Positions 1 through 4,742 of a DNA stretch of 14,753 nt are shown piece by piece (the first letter of the stretch is position 1; each line of letters starts with the position of its first letter). The notes beneath the pieces are model-generated. The model was not told the origin of the DNA. It ran no database searches and saw nothing but the letters and a program-made list of their open reading frames with translations. This DNA is from CAYQEU01 sp964532005 (lineage in GTDB: Bacteria > Patescibacteriota > Doudnabacteria > UBA920). The translations under genes were made by a program, and so were the position numbers. The stretch is taken from NCBI GenBank assembly GCA_964532005.1, contig CAZHER010000013.1, positions 1-14,753 on the forward strand. Reading direction: 5' to 3'.

Positions 1-147
1 CTCGGGTTTTGTACACACCGCCCGTCAAGCCATGGAAGCGGGAAGCGGATGAAGCGCGTAATTTACGTTCCAATCCGAAGCTCGTAACTGGGGCTAAGTC
101 GTAACAAGGCATCGGTAGCGGAAGCTGTCGATGGATCACCTCCTTTC
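1..147 (+). rRNA. rrs: 16S ribosomal RNA, 3' end (partial)
   Basis: This is the last ~147 nt of 16S rRNA, cut by the left window edge. It shows the universal GTACACACCGCCCGTC block (10-25), the decoding-site strand AAGTCGTAACAAGG (96-109), helix 45 with its GGAA tetraloop (120-123) and the terminal GGATCACCTCCTTT carrying the anti-Shine-Dalgarno CCTCC. By eye, helix 45 forms a continuous 10-bp stem, CATCGGTAGC with GCTGTCGATG. The base equivalent to E. coli U1506 is C here, paired with G. The exact mature 3' end is uncertain by a few bases. No 23S gene follows. Confidence 0.97.
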
Positions 148-283
148 TAAGGAATATAATTTCCGATGTCAGGCTTTTCGAAGCTTGAATAGGACATTCC
201 GTGGTCGTCATCTTTTTACAAGATGCACTAATAAGAACGACGTAATTGCCTTACACTTTCTTTTCGCTATTGAGCTGTTAAAT
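148..283 (+). other. 16S rRNA trailer, non-coding
   Basis: These 136 nt lie between the 16S 3' end and the terminator and hold no convincing gene. A two-part hairpin is visible: GTCGT (204-208) with ACGAC (237-241), enclosing CATCTT (209-214) with AAGATG (220-225). It could be part of the precursor processed by RNases after transcription. There is no spacer tRNA and no start of a 23S gene. Reading frames here run over the rRNA end and have no protein-like composition. Confidence 0.6.
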
Positions 284-310
284 AACCGCCTTTCGGCGGT
301 TTTTATTATT
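284..310 (+). terminator. Intrinsic terminator of the 16S transcript
   Basis: AACCGCC, loop TTTC, GGCGGTT, then a T-rich tail (TTTATTATT). The stem is GC-rich and perfect. It ends the rRNA transcript about 137 nt after 16S. Read on the minus strand, the same hairpin lies just beyond the stop of the DUF3137-like gene and may serve it too, although its T-run there is weaker. Confidence 0.9.
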
Positions 311-333
311 GTCAAAAAAATCTTGTTGACATT

Positions 334-1173
334 TTACTTTTCAAGCCTAATGTCCATTATTTCTGAAAGTTTTTGACCTACATCTATAAACTGCTGCAAA
401 GCTTTTTTGCAGTCGGATATACTGGATTCTTTCGGAGAATTATTAAACACCTCAGAGAACGACAGCATGCTGTTAAGTTGAGATGTGTAGAATTCAATCC
501 CAGTATAAAAGAGTATTTTGTTGTTGCAAAATTCCATGTTAATTGGGTATTTTAGTTGTTGACGATAGTCTAGTAATTCCGCCATAGAATCGGTATCTAG
601 TTGATAGTACGGATTTTTACTGTCTTCGGAATAAACGCTGAACATATTGTTAAACTCATTGGATTCTAATGTTCTTAGGTCATTAGCTAAAACAAAATCT
701 AAAGGGTTCTGTTTGTCATAAATTTGTACGGGAAGGTGGGAACGGTTGCTGGTAAAAATTATTCCAATATGGTTGTAGCTGGTTGAATTTTTACCAGTCC
801 CTATTGTAATAGAGAATAAAACAATTTGCGTCGGCAGTCCCTTTATTGTTCCGCTGTATATATCCTTCACCCACGGGCTCCCCCGTCTTGCCATTTTAAA
901 TTCAGCCATTATTAAAATTCCATCAAGCGTTCCAGCAGTTCTAGGAAATCCTAGTTCGGTCATAACTTTTTCTTCAATTCCTTTTCTGGTCTTGTTGTAT
1001 AAAAATCCGTAGAATAGCGCTGTGTAAATGAGCAAGCCCAGTATTAAGTCTATCCAGAAGACTGATGTCCGGGACACCAAGTAAACGAAAACAGCAAAGC
1101 ACAAATAAAGAAAAATAACCAGACCGCCAATTCCTAAAAACCATTTTAGCCTTCTTTTACCAGTTTCGTTCAT
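334..1173 (-). CDS. DUF3137-like two-pass membrane protein
   Basis: This 279-residue protein has two hydrophobic segments near the N-terminus (about residues 11-31 and 38-58) and a long soluble C-terminal part. The segment EFNNMFSVYSEDSKNPYYQL, followed by a leucine-rich helix and then NKILFYTG, resembles the DUF3137 family (core 'F-x-V-x-S-x-D ... L ... L'). The family has no established biochemical function, so only membrane anchoring with a cytoplasmic domain can be inferred. The ATG was chosen because TATAAT of an extended -10 promoter ends six bases before it, which would make the mRNA leaderless. It is divergent from the RRM gene, and its stop lies close to the bidirectional-looking hairpin after 16S. 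Confidence 0.75.
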   Translation of the reverse strand: MNETGKRRLKWFLGIGGLVIFLYLCFAVFVYLVSRTSVFWIDLILGLLIYTALFYGFLYNKTRKGIEEKVMTELGFPRTAGTLDGILIMAEFKMARRGSPWVKDIYSGTIKGLPTQIVLFSITIGTGKNSTSYNHIGIIFTSNRSHLPVQIYDKQNPLDFVLANDLRTLESNEFNNMFSVYSEDSKNPYYQLDTDSMAELLDYRQQLKYPINMEFCNNKILFYTGIEFYTSQLNSMLSFSEVFNNSPKESSISDCKKALQQFIDVGQKLSEIMDIRLEK

Positions 1174-1179
1174 GCTTTG

Positions 1180-1188
1180 ATTATAGCA
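1180..1188 (-). promoter_or_regulatory. Extended -10 promoter of the DUF3137-like gene (leaderless)
   Basis: Read on the minus strand, TGCTATAAT is followed by CAAAGC and then ATG. A start site the usual ~7 bases after the -10 falls on the A of the ATG, so the message would have no 5' leader. No good -35 is visible, which fits an extended -10 (TGn) promoter. Confidence 0.7.
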
Positions 1189-1209
1189 TTACTTGTTAGT
1201 CTAGAGCCC

Positions 1210-1238
1210 TTGCTTTATTCTGCGTTTTGGCGTATAAT
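1210..1238 (+). promoter_or_regulatory. Promoter of the RRM gene
   Basis: TTGCTT (1210-1215), a 17-bp spacer and a perfect TATAAT (1233-1238) predict a start near 1245. That leaves a leader of about 136 nt before the ATG at 1381, unusually long for this window. The promoter is divergent from that of the DUF3137-like gene, with about 22 bp between the elements. Confidence 0.75.
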
Positions 1239-1277
1239 GCTCCTACCATCAAAAAGTTAATTTGTTCGAGCAGAGAA

Positions 1278-1376
1278 TTAGGCTTTCGTTAGGAGCTAGA
1301 TTCGTAAGTCAGTACATTTAACTCCAATTAGTATTTTATAGCCCCGGACAAGATGGGCCGGTGCTGGAAAGCCTAA
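1278..1376 (+). promoter_or_regulatory. Structured 5' leader (three-way junction) of the RRM gene
   Basis: By hand pairing, a 10-bp perfect closing stem P1 (TTAGGCTTTC 1278-1287 with GAAAGCCTAA 1367-1376) encloses two arms. P2 is GGAG-c-TAGA (1292-1300) with TTTA-a-CTCC (1317-1325). P3 is AGC-c-CCGG (1340-1347) with CCGG-t-GCT (1358-1365). P1 ends four bases before the ATG, so the structure could gate ribosome access. I do not recognise it as a known riboswitch class. Cold-regulated translation is a reasonable guess because single-RRM proteins are often cold-induced, but the sequence does not prove it. Confidence 0.55.
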
Positions 1377-1380
1377 AATA

Positions 1381-1653
1381 ATGGCTACTAAATTATTTGT
1401 CGGCGGTTTGCCTTGGGCAACCACAAACGACGATCTTCAGGCTCTGTTTGCCCAAGCTGGCAACGTGACCTCCGCTAATGTCATTTTTGACAAAATGACC
1501 GGACGCAGCCGTGGTTTTGGATTCGTAGAATTTGGTTCTGACGAAGAAGCAAAAAATGCGATTTCAATGTTCAACGAAAAGGACTACAACGGCCGCAATT
1601 TGGTTGTTAGCGAAGCTAAGCCTATGACAGAACGCCCACAACGTCGCGAATAA
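1381..1653 (+). CDS. Single-RRM RNA-binding protein
   Basis: This 90-residue protein is almost entirely one RNA recognition motif. RNP2 is LFVGGL (residues 5-10) and RNP1 is RGFGFVEF (44-51), with the aromatic residues that stack on RNA bases in place. The last ~12 residues form a charged tail (TERPQRRE). The family, known as small RNA-binding proteins in cyanobacteria and other bacteria, binds single-stranded RNA in the cytoplasm and is often induced by cold; partners here are unknown. The ATG is the only sensible start because the fold begins at residue 4. There is no Shine-Dalgarno sequence, and the ATG directly follows a structured leader. The gene stands alone with its own promoter and terminator, as expected for an independently regulated chaperone-like factor. 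Confidence 0.93.
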   Translation: MATKLFVGGLPWATTNDDLQALFAQAGNVTSANVIFDKMTGRSRGFGFVEFGSDEEAKNAISMFNEKDYNGRNLVVSEAKPMTERPQRRE

Positions 1654-1672
1654 TCCATTTAACGGATTTTCT

Positions 1673-1706
1673 AAAGCGCTCCGGAATTTTCCCGGAGCGC
1701 TTTTAC
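1673..1706 (+). terminator. Intrinsic terminator of the RRM gene
   Basis: A perfect 12-bp stem (AAAGCGCTCCGG 1673-1684 with CCGGAGCGCTTT 1692-1703) with a 7-nt loop, starting 19 nt after the stop, followed by a short T-run. The T-tail is short, but the stem is very stable. Confidence 0.88.
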
Positions 1707-1712
1707 ATTATG

Positions 1713-1721
1713 TGCTATAAT
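1713..1721 (+). promoter_or_regulatory. Extended -10 promoter of the 57-residue gene
   Basis: TGC directly followed by TATAAT (1716-1721), just after the RRM terminator. The predicted start is near 1728, leaving a leader of about 21 nt before the ATG at 1749. No -35 is visible. Confidence 0.6.
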
Positions 1722-1748
1722 ATTTATATCAAATAAAGCATAAGACCT

Positions 1749-1922
1749 ATGCCAAACGTAAATAAAATTGATAATAAAGCTTACGATCCGCGCTGGTTTA
1801 TCTGGACAATTGTTTTCCTGATAGTCAGCGGAGTTTCCTTAGTAAGCTACATACTTATTACCGATACTCAGGTGAGTGCTGAGCAGATGTATATTCCAAT
1901 ACACAAATCGGTAAAGAAATAG
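1749..1922 (+). CDS. Small single-pass membrane protein (57 aa)
   Basis: A 57-codon frame with its own promoter and terminator. Residues 1-15 are polar and basic (MPNVNKIDNKAYDPR). Residues 16-37 form one hydrophobic helix (WFIWTIVFLIVSGVSLVSYI and on), and a 20-residue polar tail ends KSVKK. This suggests a small bitopic membrane protein with its N-terminus inside. I do not recognise a family and assign no function. The tight fit between promoter, frame and terminator, with only two bases between stop and hairpin, makes it a real gene rather than a chance frame. Confidence 0.75.
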   Translation: MPNVNKIDNKAYDPRWFIWTIVFLIVSGVSLVSYILITDTQVSAEQMYIPIHKSVKK

Positions 1923-1924
1923 AA

Positions 1925-1957
1925 CAAGGGCTGAAAAGCCCTTGATTTATTTTTTTA
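1925..1957 (+). terminator. Intrinsic terminator of the 57-residue gene
   Basis: CAAGGGCT (1925-1932), loop GAAA, AGCCCTTG (1937-1944), then ATTTATTTTTTT. A perfect 8-bp stem with a GNRA-type loop and a long T-run, immediately after the stop codon. Confidence 0.92.
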
Positions 1958-1970
1958 GATATGCTATAAT
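1942..1970 (+). promoter_or_regulatory. Promoter of the CAP-domain gene
   Basis: TTGATT (1942-1947), a 17-bp spacer ending in TGC, then TATAAT (1965-1970). The -35 overlaps the preceding terminator. The predicted start is near 1977, giving a leader of about 140 nt. Confidence 0.75.
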
Positions 1971-1976
1971 ATATAT

Positions 1977-2118
1977 AGAGTTAGTCAATTTAATAGGGCC
2001 AAAATAGCCCTTTTATTGAAACAAAAAAACAATTTAAGGAATTCTTTACTAGACCAAGTCAGCTTTTTCTTAAAAAAGCTTATTTTGAGCCCTGGTAAGG
2101 TACAAAAACAAAAATATA
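1977..2118 (+). promoter_or_regulatory. Long 5' leader of the CAP-domain gene
   Basis: The leader carries two hairpins. AGGGC (1995-1999) pairs with GCCCT (2007-2011), flanked by TCAAT (1985-1989) with ATTGA (2014-2018) and a T-rich 3' side, which could act as a weak attenuator. AGCTTTTT (2061-2068) pairs with AAAAAGCT (2073-2080). I see no gene in it and no recognised riboswitch class. Confidence 0.4.
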
Positions 2119-3411
2119 ATGGAATATGTTTTAGGCCAATTAGCTTTTAAAATTGGTTCTCCAAAAGGGGAACTGTTTCCGACTTTTTCTCGTTGGGCAG
2201 TTTCTTGGCATGACCATTTCATTCCCCACCCTAGGAATAATTTCCACCCCCATGTTTTGGGTCATAGGGTTTTGGGGTTGTTTTCTTTGTTGCTAATAAC
2301 AGTTAAAGTTGCTGCCATTTGTTTGCCTTTGTTGACTTTGGGAGAAGCTGTTCCCGCCGATGCCTCTGCAATCACCAATGATACGATTTTTAATTTAACG
2401 AATAAGTCTAGGTCTCAAAATAATATCGCCCCTTTGACCTATAATTTTAGTTTAGCTAGAGCCGCACAAGCTAAAGCAGACGATATGTTGGCAAAGCAGT
2501 ACTTTGCCCATGTTAGTCCAGAAGGCAGGAATCCGTGGAGCTTCATTAAAAATGTTGGTTACAGCTATGTCGCTGCTGGAGAAAATCTCGCCGTTGATTT
2601 CGTAGAGGCAGAAAGTGTAGATAGAGCTTGGATGAATTCACCGGGGCACAGGGCCAATATCTTAAATTCTAATTTTCAGGAAATCGGTGTGGGAATAAGT
2701 AGGGGAACTTTTGAAGGACATGATACAACTTTTGTTGTTCAAATGTTCGGTACACCTCCTCCTTCACAAGTGAAGCCTTTACCTGAGCCAACTGTAGTTG
2801 CACCAGCAATTCCTGCTCCTGTAGCTGCCGCACCGGCGCCAGTTGTTCAGACACCAACACCAACTGCTACTCAATCGCAAGAATCATCTGCACAGTCGCA
2901 AGTTCCAATCCCCGCTCCAACGTCCGATATGTCCTTGGCAAATGCACAGGTTGTTCCTGCCACTGGCGGTATAAAGGTCACAGTTGCCCCAGGATCGCAA
3001 ACAGTTAAGGTTATTGCTGTATCCGGACTCAGATCGTTTATGTTGGATCCTAAGGAATATGGGGTATGGGAAGCCATAGTCCCTCAAGACACGCACACTG
3101 CTTCTGGCCCATTAACATTGATGGCATTTGATATGGAAGGGCATCTGATTGAATCCCGTGTTGCAGAAATTTCCTCTGACCTAGTGTCTAGTTACGGTAG
3201 CGGGGAAGTTGAAGGTGTCTCAATAAACGTATTTGGCAAAGAGGTTAATACGGACAAATTCCAACACAATTTTTATCTGATTAGCATCACAGCTTTGCTT
3301 ACTTTCATGCTAATCTCAATTGCTGTTCGGTACCATGTCCAGCATATTACCATGATTGCCAACGGTTCATTTGTAGCCATGCTGGCCTGTCTATTGTGGA
3401 TGGCAGGTTAG
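2119..3411 (+). CDS. Membrane-anchored CAP (SCP/PR-1) domain protein
   Basis: This 430-residue protein starts with a basic, His-rich cytoplasmic stretch and a hydrophobic helix (about 51-75). The extracellular CAP domain (about 90-212) has the family signatures HVSP (H131), GENLA (E155) and AWMNSPGHRANIL (H177). A Pro/Ala/Gln/Thr-rich linker follows (about 213-280), then a beta-rich domain (about 285-350) and two closely spaced hydrophobic helices at the C-terminus (about 384-429). It is therefore anchored at both ends, with the CAP domain outside. Bacterial CAP proteins have diverse or unknown functions (lipid binding, proteolysis, adhesion have been proposed), so none is assigned. The ATG is the first in frame after the leader and has no Shine-Dalgarno sequence. 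The gene is monocistronic, with its own promoter and terminator. Confidence 0.9.
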   Translation: MEYVLGQLAFKIGSPKGELFPTFSRWAVSWHDHFIPHPRNNFHPHVLGHRVLGLFSLLLITVKVAAICLPLLTLGEAVPADASAITNDTIFNLTNKSRSQNNIAPLTYNFSLARAAQAKADDMLAKQYFAHVSPEGRNPWSFIKNVGYSYVAAGENLAVDFVEAESVDRAWMNSPGHRANILNSNFQEIGVGISRGTFEGHDTTFVVQMFGTPPPSQVKPLPEPTVVAPAIPAPVAAAPAPVVQTPTPTATQSQESSAQSQVPIPAPTSDMSLANAQVVPATGGIKVTVAPGSQTVKVIAVSGLRSFMLDPKEYGVWEAIVPQDTHTASGPLTLMAFDMEGHLIESRVAEISSDLVSSYGSGEVEGVSINVFGKEVNTDKFQHNFYLISITALLTFMLISIAVRYHVQHITMIANGSFVAMLACLLWMAG

Positions 3412-3438
3412 CAATCCCGGGTTGACCTGCAATTTTTT
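3403..3438 (+). terminator. Intrinsic terminator overlapping the CAP gene stop
   Basis: GCAGGT (3403-3408) pairs with ACCTGC (3425-3430), with a possible inner CAA/TTG pairing, followed by AATTTTTT. The 5' arm lies in the last codons, so termination is immediate. Confidence 0.75.
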
Positions 3439-3450
3439 CGGGGCTACTAT
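3422..3450 (+). promoter_or_regulatory. Possible promoter of a structured RNA
   Basis: TTGACC (3422-3427), a 17-bp spacer, then TACTAT (3445-3450). The predicted start is near 3457. It lies on the 3' arm of the preceding terminator, with no protein gene downstream on this strand. Confidence 0.4.
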
Positions 3451-3456
3451 GTAAAT

Positions 3457-3710
3457 ATAGAAGCTGGTTATAAACTGGTCTTCTGTTACAGCAAGGAGGA
3501 ATCCAATCTTTGCTGTCCGTGGTAATCTGTTTATCCATCCAAAGCAGTCTGTCCAAACAAAAACTTCTTATCGATGAACACCTATAGGACAACTGCTAAT
3601 AAACAGCATTAATACGTAAAACCCAAACAGTTCCCGCTGTTTGGCAGCAGATCACACCTTGAGCGCGACACTACATCAACCCACCTCTGATGTAGTGTCT
3701 TCCTTTTTAA
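3457..3710 (+). ncRNA. Candidate structured RNA, class unknown
   Basis: These ~250 nt contain no convincing protein gene on the plus strand but five hairpins in a row. They are AGAAG/CTTCT (3459-3484), ACAGCAA/TTGCTGT (3488-3516), AGCAGT-GTCC/GGAC-ACTGCT (3543-3597), CCAAACAG/CTGTTTGG (3623-3644) and GACACTACATC/GATGTAGTGTC (3667-3699). The last is an 11-bp stem followed by TTCCTTTTT, terminator-like on the plus strand. A plausible promoter lies just upstream. I looked for hallmarks of tmRNA, RNase P RNA and SRP RNA on both strands and found none. The last hairpin overlaps the tail of the convergent Nudix gene, so the RNA could also affect that mRNA. It remains possible that this is only an untranslated gap. 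Confidence 0.35.
3613..3644 (-). terminator. Possible terminator of the Nudix gene
   Basis: Read on the minus strand, CCAAACAG, loop CGGGAA, CTGTTTGG, then GTTTTACG, about 30 nt beyond the Nudix stop codon. The stem is a perfect 8 bp; the T-run is short. Confidence 0.5.
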
Positions 3711-4140
3711 GAAAGCTACTGAGAATTTTTATTTCTTTTTTTAAGAAGCTCTCGATATTTTCCATTACTTCCAGTTCTTCCAAAGTGTACCAAGCTATTT
3801 CTGTTGTATCTTCTAAAGGAGCTTCGGCTCCAGATTGGTATTGGCAAAGATAGGTCAATCCAATTACTGTTGCTCCATCACTGCGTTGAAAAGAGTTGTT
3901 GTGTATTATTTTCATATCTGAATCAATAATAATTCCAACCTCTTCTTCAATTTCTTTGGCAACAGTTTTTTCCAAAATATTGTCCATTATTTCGTTTTCA
4001 ACTTTGCCTCCTGGCAAGGACCATACCCCCGGCATATGGAGTTCTTCCGGCCCTCTGCGCGCAAGCAGAAATTTGTTCTGTTTTTGAACCCAACCTTTTG
4101 CCGCTACTATAAAGAAATTCGCGTTGTCTTTGGTTTGCAT
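3676..4140 (-). CDS. Nudix hydrolase
   Basis: A 154-residue protein with the Nudix fold. SLPGGKVENE (41-50) opens the Nudix box, and KEIEEEVGI (62-70) is its helix with the metal-binding glutamates. Arg of the usual REUxEExGU is Lys, and the loop between the two halves carries a short insertion. Nudix enzymes hydrolyse nucleoside diphosphates linked to another group, often damaged nucleotides (MutT type); the substrate here is unknown. The ATG at 4140 was preferred over an in-frame GTG at 4155 because TATAAT (4147-4152) lies between them, six bases before the ATG, so a transcript from it could not contain the GTG. The C-terminus is polar, and the stop codon lies in the loop of an inverted repeat. 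Confidence 0.88.
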   Translation of the reverse strand: MQTKDNANFFIVAAKGWVQKQNKFLLARRGPEELHMPGVWSLPGGKVENEIMDNILEKTVAKEIEEEVGIIIDSDMKIIHNNSFQRSDGATVIGLTYLCQYQSGAEAPLEDTTEIAWYTLEELEVMENIESFLKKEIKILSSFLKKEDTTSEVG

Positions 4141-4146
4141 GGTAGT

Positions 4147-4152
4147 ATTATA
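4147..4152 (-). promoter_or_regulatory. -10 element of the Nudix gene (leaderless)
   Basis: On the minus strand TATAAT is followed by ACTACC and then ATG, the same six-base gap as at the DUF3137-like gene. It predicts a leaderless message and decides the start codon. No clear -35 is seen. Confidence 0.6.
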
Positions 4153-4159
4153 CACTTAA

Positions 4160-4231
4160 TTACTCTAGTATGTGGACCCCCGCCCTCACTAACTCCTCAT
4201 CGCTACGCTCAGGGTATTGTCCAAAGCTAAC
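4160..4231. other. GC-rich imperfect dyad between Nudix promoter and tRNA-Ala
   Basis: A locally GC-rich stretch in an AT-rich gap: TGGAC (4172-4176) can pair with GTCCA (4219-4223), with CCCT and AGGG inside, and an imperfect hairpin lies around CCTCATCGCTACGCTCAGG. It could be a dispersed intergenic repeat; only one copy is seen here. No gene is visible. Confidence 0.25.
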
Positions 4232-4267
4232 AAATAAAATACACCTCCAAAGAGATGTATTTTATTT
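4232..4267 (-). terminator. AT-rich inverted repeat ending the tRNA-Ala transcript
   Basis: AAATAAAATACA and TGTATTTTATTT form a perfect 12-bp AT-only-but-one stem with a 12-nt loop. On the minus strand the 5' arm begins at the last A of the tRNA CCA, and the 3' arm is T-rich, so it acts as both stem and T-tract. Confidence 0.6.
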
Positions 4268-4342
4268 GGTGGACCCTACCGGGCTCGAACCGGTCACCTC
4301 CGCATTGCAAATGCGGCGCTCTACCAGATGAGCTAAGGGCCC
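4267..4342 (-). tRNA. tRNA-Ala (anticodon TGC), CCA encoded
   Basis: A full cloverleaf read on the minus strand. The acceptor is GGGCCCT/AGGGTCC, including the G3:U70 pair that identifies alanine tRNAs. The anticodon stem is CCGCA/TGCGG with loop TTTGCAA (anticodon TGC), and the T arm contains GGTTCGAGCC. The discriminator A is followed by a genomic CCA. It is the last gene of a unit with tRNA-Ile and a small membrane protein gene. Confidence 0.97.
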
Positions 4343-4373
4343 TTATTTTAGTTCTGGTACAAATTGTTTTATG

Positions 4374-4601
4374 TTACCCTGGGAAAAAGTCCACTAAGTT
4401 GAAGATCCATAGCACTCCAAGAATCATAACACCTAAGCCTACTATTTTCCACCAAGTGTAAGTTCCTGCCAAGGGCGCTTTGAACCATTTTTCGGCGAAT
4501 TCTATTCTTCCAGTATTGTCGGCAACTTTTACACTATATTTAATTAGTAGAAAGCCTATTGCCATGACTACAAGACCGCCAAGTATTCTTAAAACAATCA
4601 T
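4374..4601 (-). CDS. Two-pass small membrane protein between two tRNA genes
   Basis: This 75-residue protein has two hydrophobic helices (about 2-21 and 50-70) separated by a charged, Trp-containing loop (EKWFKAPL). No family was recognised and no function is assigned. It sits inside a tRNA transcription unit: its ATG is 10 nt after the tRNA-Ile CCA, and its stop is 31 nt before the tRNA-Ala 5' end. Cutting out the flanking tRNAs would release an mRNA with a 10-nt leader and no Shine-Dalgarno. The hydrophobic pattern and the neat fit between the tRNAs support a real gene. Confidence 0.75.
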   Translation of the reverse strand: MIVLRILGGLVVMAIGFLLIKYSVKVADNTGRIEFAEKWFKAPLAGTYTWWKIVGLGVMILGVLWIFNLVDFFPG

Positions 4602-4611
4602 GAGTTTTTAA

Positions 4612-4688
4612 TGGTGGGCGTACTTGGAATTGAACCAAGGACCTCGTCATTATCAGTGACGCGCTCTAACCATCTGAGCTATACGCCC
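4612..4688 (-). tRNA. tRNA-Ile (anticodon GAT), CCA encoded
   Basis: A full cloverleaf read on the minus strand. The acceptor is GGGCGTA/TACGCCC, the D arm contains AGCTCAGATGGTTAGAGC, the anticodon stem is CGTCA/TGACG with loop CTGATAA (anticodon GAT), and the T arm contains GGTTCAATTCC. Discriminator A and CCA are encoded. It is the first gene of the unit, about 19 nt after the predicted transcription start. Confidence 0.97.
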
Positions 4689-4713
4689 GCGTTTATTTTT
4701 TTATTTACAATAT

Positions 4714-4742
4714 ATTTTAGCAAATAGTTTTGATTTTGACAA
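4714..4742 (-). promoter_or_regulatory. Promoter of the tRNA-Ile / tRNA-Ala unit
   Basis: On the minus strand TTGTCA (4737-4742), a 17-bp spacer ending TGC, then TAAAAT (4714-4719). The predicted start is near 4707. Its -35 overlaps the -35 of the divergent pilus promoter by five bases. Confidence 0.75.

Noticed and set aside
131..376. Plus-strand reading frame over the 16S end and trailer
   Set aside because: It overlaps mature 16S rRNA and the terminator hairpin, and its translation has no protein-like pattern.
373..555. Plus-strand frame inside the DUF3137-like gene
   Set aside because: It is antisense to a longer, family-like coding frame with its own promoter.
2669..3096. Minus-strand frames opposite the CAP gene
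   Set aside because: They mirror the repetitive Pro/Ala linker codons; no promoter or family match.
3347..3592. Minus-strand frame over the CAP terminator and the hairpin-rich gap
   Set aside because: Unlike real proteins in composition (many Cys, Trp and Pro) and it crosses a terminator and several hairpins.
3412..3710. tmRNA, RNase P RNA or SRP RNA
   Set aside because: The tRNA-like 3' end of tmRNA, the conserved P4 sequences of RNase P and the GGAAG/AGCA loop region of SRP RNA could not be found on either strand.
4036..4461. Plus-strand frames across the tRNA-Ala region
   Set aside because: They run through a clear tRNA and its terminator.
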